Source: DATJBF01 sp035516795
Lineage (GTDB): Bacteria; Verrucomicrobiota; Verrucomicrobiia; Palsa-1439
Length of the DNA stretch: 64,000 nt
Reading direction: 5' to 3'
Assembly (NCBI GenBank): GCA_035516795.1
Contig: DATIZX010000076.1
Span: 1 to 64,000, forward strand
How positions within the stretch are numbered: the stretch's first letter is position 1; every line of letters begins with the position of its first letter. Shown piece after piece: positions 61,682-64,000 of the stretch. The notes under the pieces were generated by a model. That model had not been told where the DNA came from and searched no databases. It saw nothing but the letters and a program-made list of their open reading frames with translations. A program made the translations under genes and the position numbers.

Positions 61682-64000
61682 ATGGATTCGTTTGGGTCAC
61701 TAGGGCATCTAGGCCAATGCAGGTTGGCGCTCTTGCTATGCATCGGAATTCTCTTCAATGTTGCCGAGCGAGTGCTGGGGGTCCAAATCCTGCACGGTCA
61801 TGTGCCGGCGGCAGTGGCGCATTTGCAGCCAATCAGGCGCCTGTCAGCCACCACGAATTTGGATCTGGCGATCGGGTTGCCGCTGCGCAACAAAGAAGGA
61901 CTTAGCGAGTTGCTCGAACAGATTTATACCCCGTCCAGTCCCCATTACCGTCACTACCTGACTCCGGAACAGTTTACCGAAAGGTTTGGTCCGACAGAGC
62001 AGGATTACCAGGCTCTCATTGATTTCGTGAAGACGAACGGCTTGATTGTCACCGGCACGCATCCCAATCGGGTCCTGCTGGACGTGAGAGGCTCGGTGGC
62101 CAACCTTGAAAAGGTTCTCCATGTGAAGATGCGCGTTTACCAACACCCGACGGAGGCCCGCACGTTCTATGCGCCCGATATCGAGCCGTCGCTTGACCTG
62201 GCGATACCGGTGCTGAGTATCAGCGGTCTGAATAACTACAATGTGCCGCATCCGAAGCGTCTCATTCGGAGACCCAGCACTAGGATGCCGAACGCCACGC
62301 CGAACACCGGCTCGGGGCCAAGCGGTGCTTATATGGGGTACGATTTCAGAGACGCGTACGTCCCGGGCGTCACTCTCACCGGTGCCGGGCAAGTAGTCGG
62401 ACTGGTGGAGTTTGATGGCTACTACTCCAGTGACATTACGGCATACGAGAATCAGACCGGGTTGCCGGGAGTCCCCTTGGCGAATGTGCTGCTGGATGGG
62501 TTCAAAGGGACCCCGACCACCGGCGCCAACAGCGGAAACACCGAGGTGGCTCTGGACATTGAGATGGCGATTTCCATGGCGCCGGGCTTGTCCAAGGTGA
62601 TCGTCTATGAAGCCGGTCCGAATGGCATTGCGAACGACATTCTGAGCCGGATGGTCTCGGACAATCAGGCCAAACAAATCAGTTGTTCTTGGGCTTTTGG
62701 CGTGGCTGGTCCCGATCCGACAGCCGATCAACTCTTTCAAGAAATGGCGGCACAGGGACAGTCTTTCTTCGACGCTTCGGGGGACAGCGATGCCTTTGTC
62801 GGTTCGACAGCCGGAGAATTTCCTTCGGATGATCCGTACATTACGCAGGTCGGTGGAACCACGTTGACAACCACCGGTCCAGGCGGCTCCTATGTTTCGG
62901 AAACCGTCTGGAATTGGGGTTTTGTCCGCCACAGCGGTTATGTTGGCAGCAGCGGCGGAATCAGCACCGTTTATTCCATTCCCAGTTGGCAACAAGGCAT
63001 CAGCACGTCCGCCAACCAGGGATCGGCTACCATGCGGAACATTCCGGATGTTGCGATGGTCGGAGATAATGTTTCGATCATCGCCAACAATGGCCAACAA
63101 GCAACGTACGGCGGCACCAGTTTGGCGGCTCCCTTATGGGCAGGCTTCACTGCGTTGGTCAATCAGGACGCCTTGGCGAATGGCCAGCCAGTGGTGGGGT
63201 TTGTCAACCCATCCCTTTACGTGGTCGGCAAGGGGGCGGACTACCTGTCCGATTTCCATGATATCACCACCGGCAATAACGAATGGCCTTCCAGTCCGAC
63301 CCAGTTCTCCGCGGTGGCCGGTTACGATCTCTGTACCGGCTGGGGCACCCCGACCGGCGGCAACCTGATCGATGCTCTCGCCGGCGTTACGAATCCTCCA
63401 CCCACCGGCGCGCTGCAGGTGAGCATCAGCCCCGCAGCCGCCGTCAACGCCGGGGCGCAATGGCAGGTTGATGGCGGCGCCTGGCAGAACAGCGGTGCAA
63501 TGGTTGCCGGGCTGGCCCTTGGTGGCCACACGGTTCACTTCAATGCGATCGCCGGCTGGACGTCCCCAGCGGACCAGAACGTAACCATCGACTCCGGCAC
63601 AACCACGATGACGGTGGGGACCTACACAGTCACGGACACCACTCCACCCGCGCTCGTTGTAGTGAGCCCAACGGATTACCAGATCTTCACCAACGCCAGC
63701 GTGAATGTGGCGGGCACAGCCAGCGATGCCAGCGGGATCGAGAGCGTGACCGTGAATGGCATCGGCGCATCCCTTGTCGGCACCAACTGGTCGCAGACCG
63801 TCAACCTGTCCCTGGGTACCAACAGCATCATGGTGATTGCCACGGACAACAGTCCGAACCTGAATGCGGTCACGCAAATGGTGCACGCAGTTTATTCGAC
63901 AGTGCTGATCACCTCGAATCCCACCGTCACCAATGCACTGCTTCAGGTCGGCGATGTGGTGGCGGTCGTCGCCGGCGAGACCAACGCTTTTACGGTAAAC
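61682..64000 (+). CDS. S53 family secreted peptidase (sedolisin/kumamolisin type), partial
   Basis: 773 residues, open to the window edge; ATG at 61682, with a signal peptide (LALLLCIGILFNVAE). A pro-domain occupies about 60-200 (RNKEGLSELLEQIYTPSSPHYRHYLTPEQF). The catalytic tetrad can be read: Glu288 and Asp292 (EVALD), Asp368 (ASGDSD) and Ser480 (GGTSLAAP). Tail domains follow: ~585-650 is a beta repeat with GAQWQVDGGAWQNSG, and ~660-740 has an Ig-like segment starting DTTPPALVVVSPTD. No ribosome-binding site is obvious. The end is missing. Confidence 0.9.
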   Translation, partial: MDSFGSLGHLGQCRLALLLCIGILFNVAERVLGVQILHGHVPAAVAHLQPIRRLSATTNLDLAIGLPLRNKEGLSELLEQIYTPSSPHYRHYLTPEQFTERFGPTEQDYQALIDFVKTNGLIVTGTHPNRVLLDVRGSVANLEKVLHVKMRVYQHPTEARTFYAPDIEPSLDLAIPVLSISGLNNYNVPHPKRLIRRPSTRMPNATPNTGSGPSGAYMGYDFRDAYVPGVTLTGAGQVVGLVEFDGYYSSDITAYENQTGLPGVPLANVLLDGFKGTPTTGANSGNTEVALDIEMAISMAPGLSKVIVYEAGPNGIANDILSRMVSDNQAKQISCSWAFGVAGPDPTADQLFQEMAAQGQSFFDASGDSDAFVGSTAGEFPSDDPYITQVGGTTLTTTGPGGSYVSETVWNWGFVRHSGYVGSSGGISTVYSIPSWQQGISTSANQGSATMRNIPDVAMVGDNVSIIANNGQQATYGGTSLAAPLWAGFTALVNQDALANGQPVVGFVNPSLYVVGKGADYLSDFHDITTGNNEWPSSPTQFSAVAGYDLCTGWGTPTGGNLIDALAGVTNPPPTGALQVSISPAAAVNAGAQWQVDGGAWQNSGAMVAGLALGGHTVHFNAIAGWTSPADQNVTIDSGTTTMTVGTYTVTDTTPPALVVVSPTDYQIFTNASVNVAGTASDASGIESVTVNGIGASLVGTNWSQTVNLSLGTNSIMVIATDNSPNLNAVTQMVHAVYSTVLITSNPTVTNALLQVGDVVAVVAGETNAFTVN

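Noticed and set aside
61844..63100. 418-codon minus-strand frame opposite the S53 gene
   Set aside because: Antisense of a peptidase with an intact catalytic tetrad; no independent coding evidence.

Overview
The window looks like chromosomal DNA from a Gram-negative bacterium with a high-GC genome. It is most plausibly a verrucomicrobium of the Pedosphaera/Limisphaerales type. That placement is inferred from the secreted-protein style in the right third: CBM6 modules, a Ca-binding DPDGDG-type linker followed by a C-terminal beta domain, and an S53 peptidase with Ig-like repeats. No rRNA, tRNA, CRISPR array or insertion sequence is visible.

Positions 201-50818 (all minus strand): one very large surface-polysaccharide locus of about 46 tightly packed genes, many joined by ATGA or TAATG overlaps. 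Reading in transcription order, from right to left: a promoter and leader hairpin (50885-50985), a Wza-type outer-membrane export lipoprotein, a Wzc-type tyrosine autokinase, a NusG/RfaH-type antiterminator, and a first ABC exporter (wzm/wzt, 45008-47150). Next comes an unusual trio: an asparagine-synthase-like protein without the glutaminase Cys, a MurL/PP-loop-like protein and a pyruvyl transferase. Then follow NDP-sugar genes (two cytidylyltransferase-type enzymes, a reductase/epimerase, a zinc-type C-methyltransferase, a PIG-L deacetylase, a 3,5-epimerase, a DUF4910 protein and an SDR), two tandem GT34-like transferases, an acyltransferase and a second wzm/wzt pair (26885-29001). After that come about a dozen glycosyltransferases, two carbohydrate deacetylases, an FkbM methyltransferase, a Wzy-like membrane protein, asnB, a NodU-type carbamoyltransferase, gmd/fcl for GDP-L-fucose, and a WecA-like initiating transferase fused to a Rossmann domain. 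Together these would make sugar nucleotides, assemble a heavily decorated glycan on a lipid carrier, and export it. The antiterminator is a natural way to keep RNA polymerase going over about 50 kb.

Positions 50819-52426: a regulatory/intergenic stretch. It holds the operon promoter, a motif-plus-hairpin element that recurs at 61427-61499, and a decayed SGNH/TPR gene.

Positions 52427-61229: two tandem secreted proteins with a nucleoside-hydrolase-like head and a CBM6 module, convergent with a ribose-family ABC importer (binding protein, double ATPase, permease). A zinc alcohol dehydrogenase gene with a frameshift follows.

Positions 61682-64000: an S53 (sedolisin/kumamolisin-type) secreted peptidase running off the end of the window.

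All functional calls come from reading motifs by eye; no database search was run.
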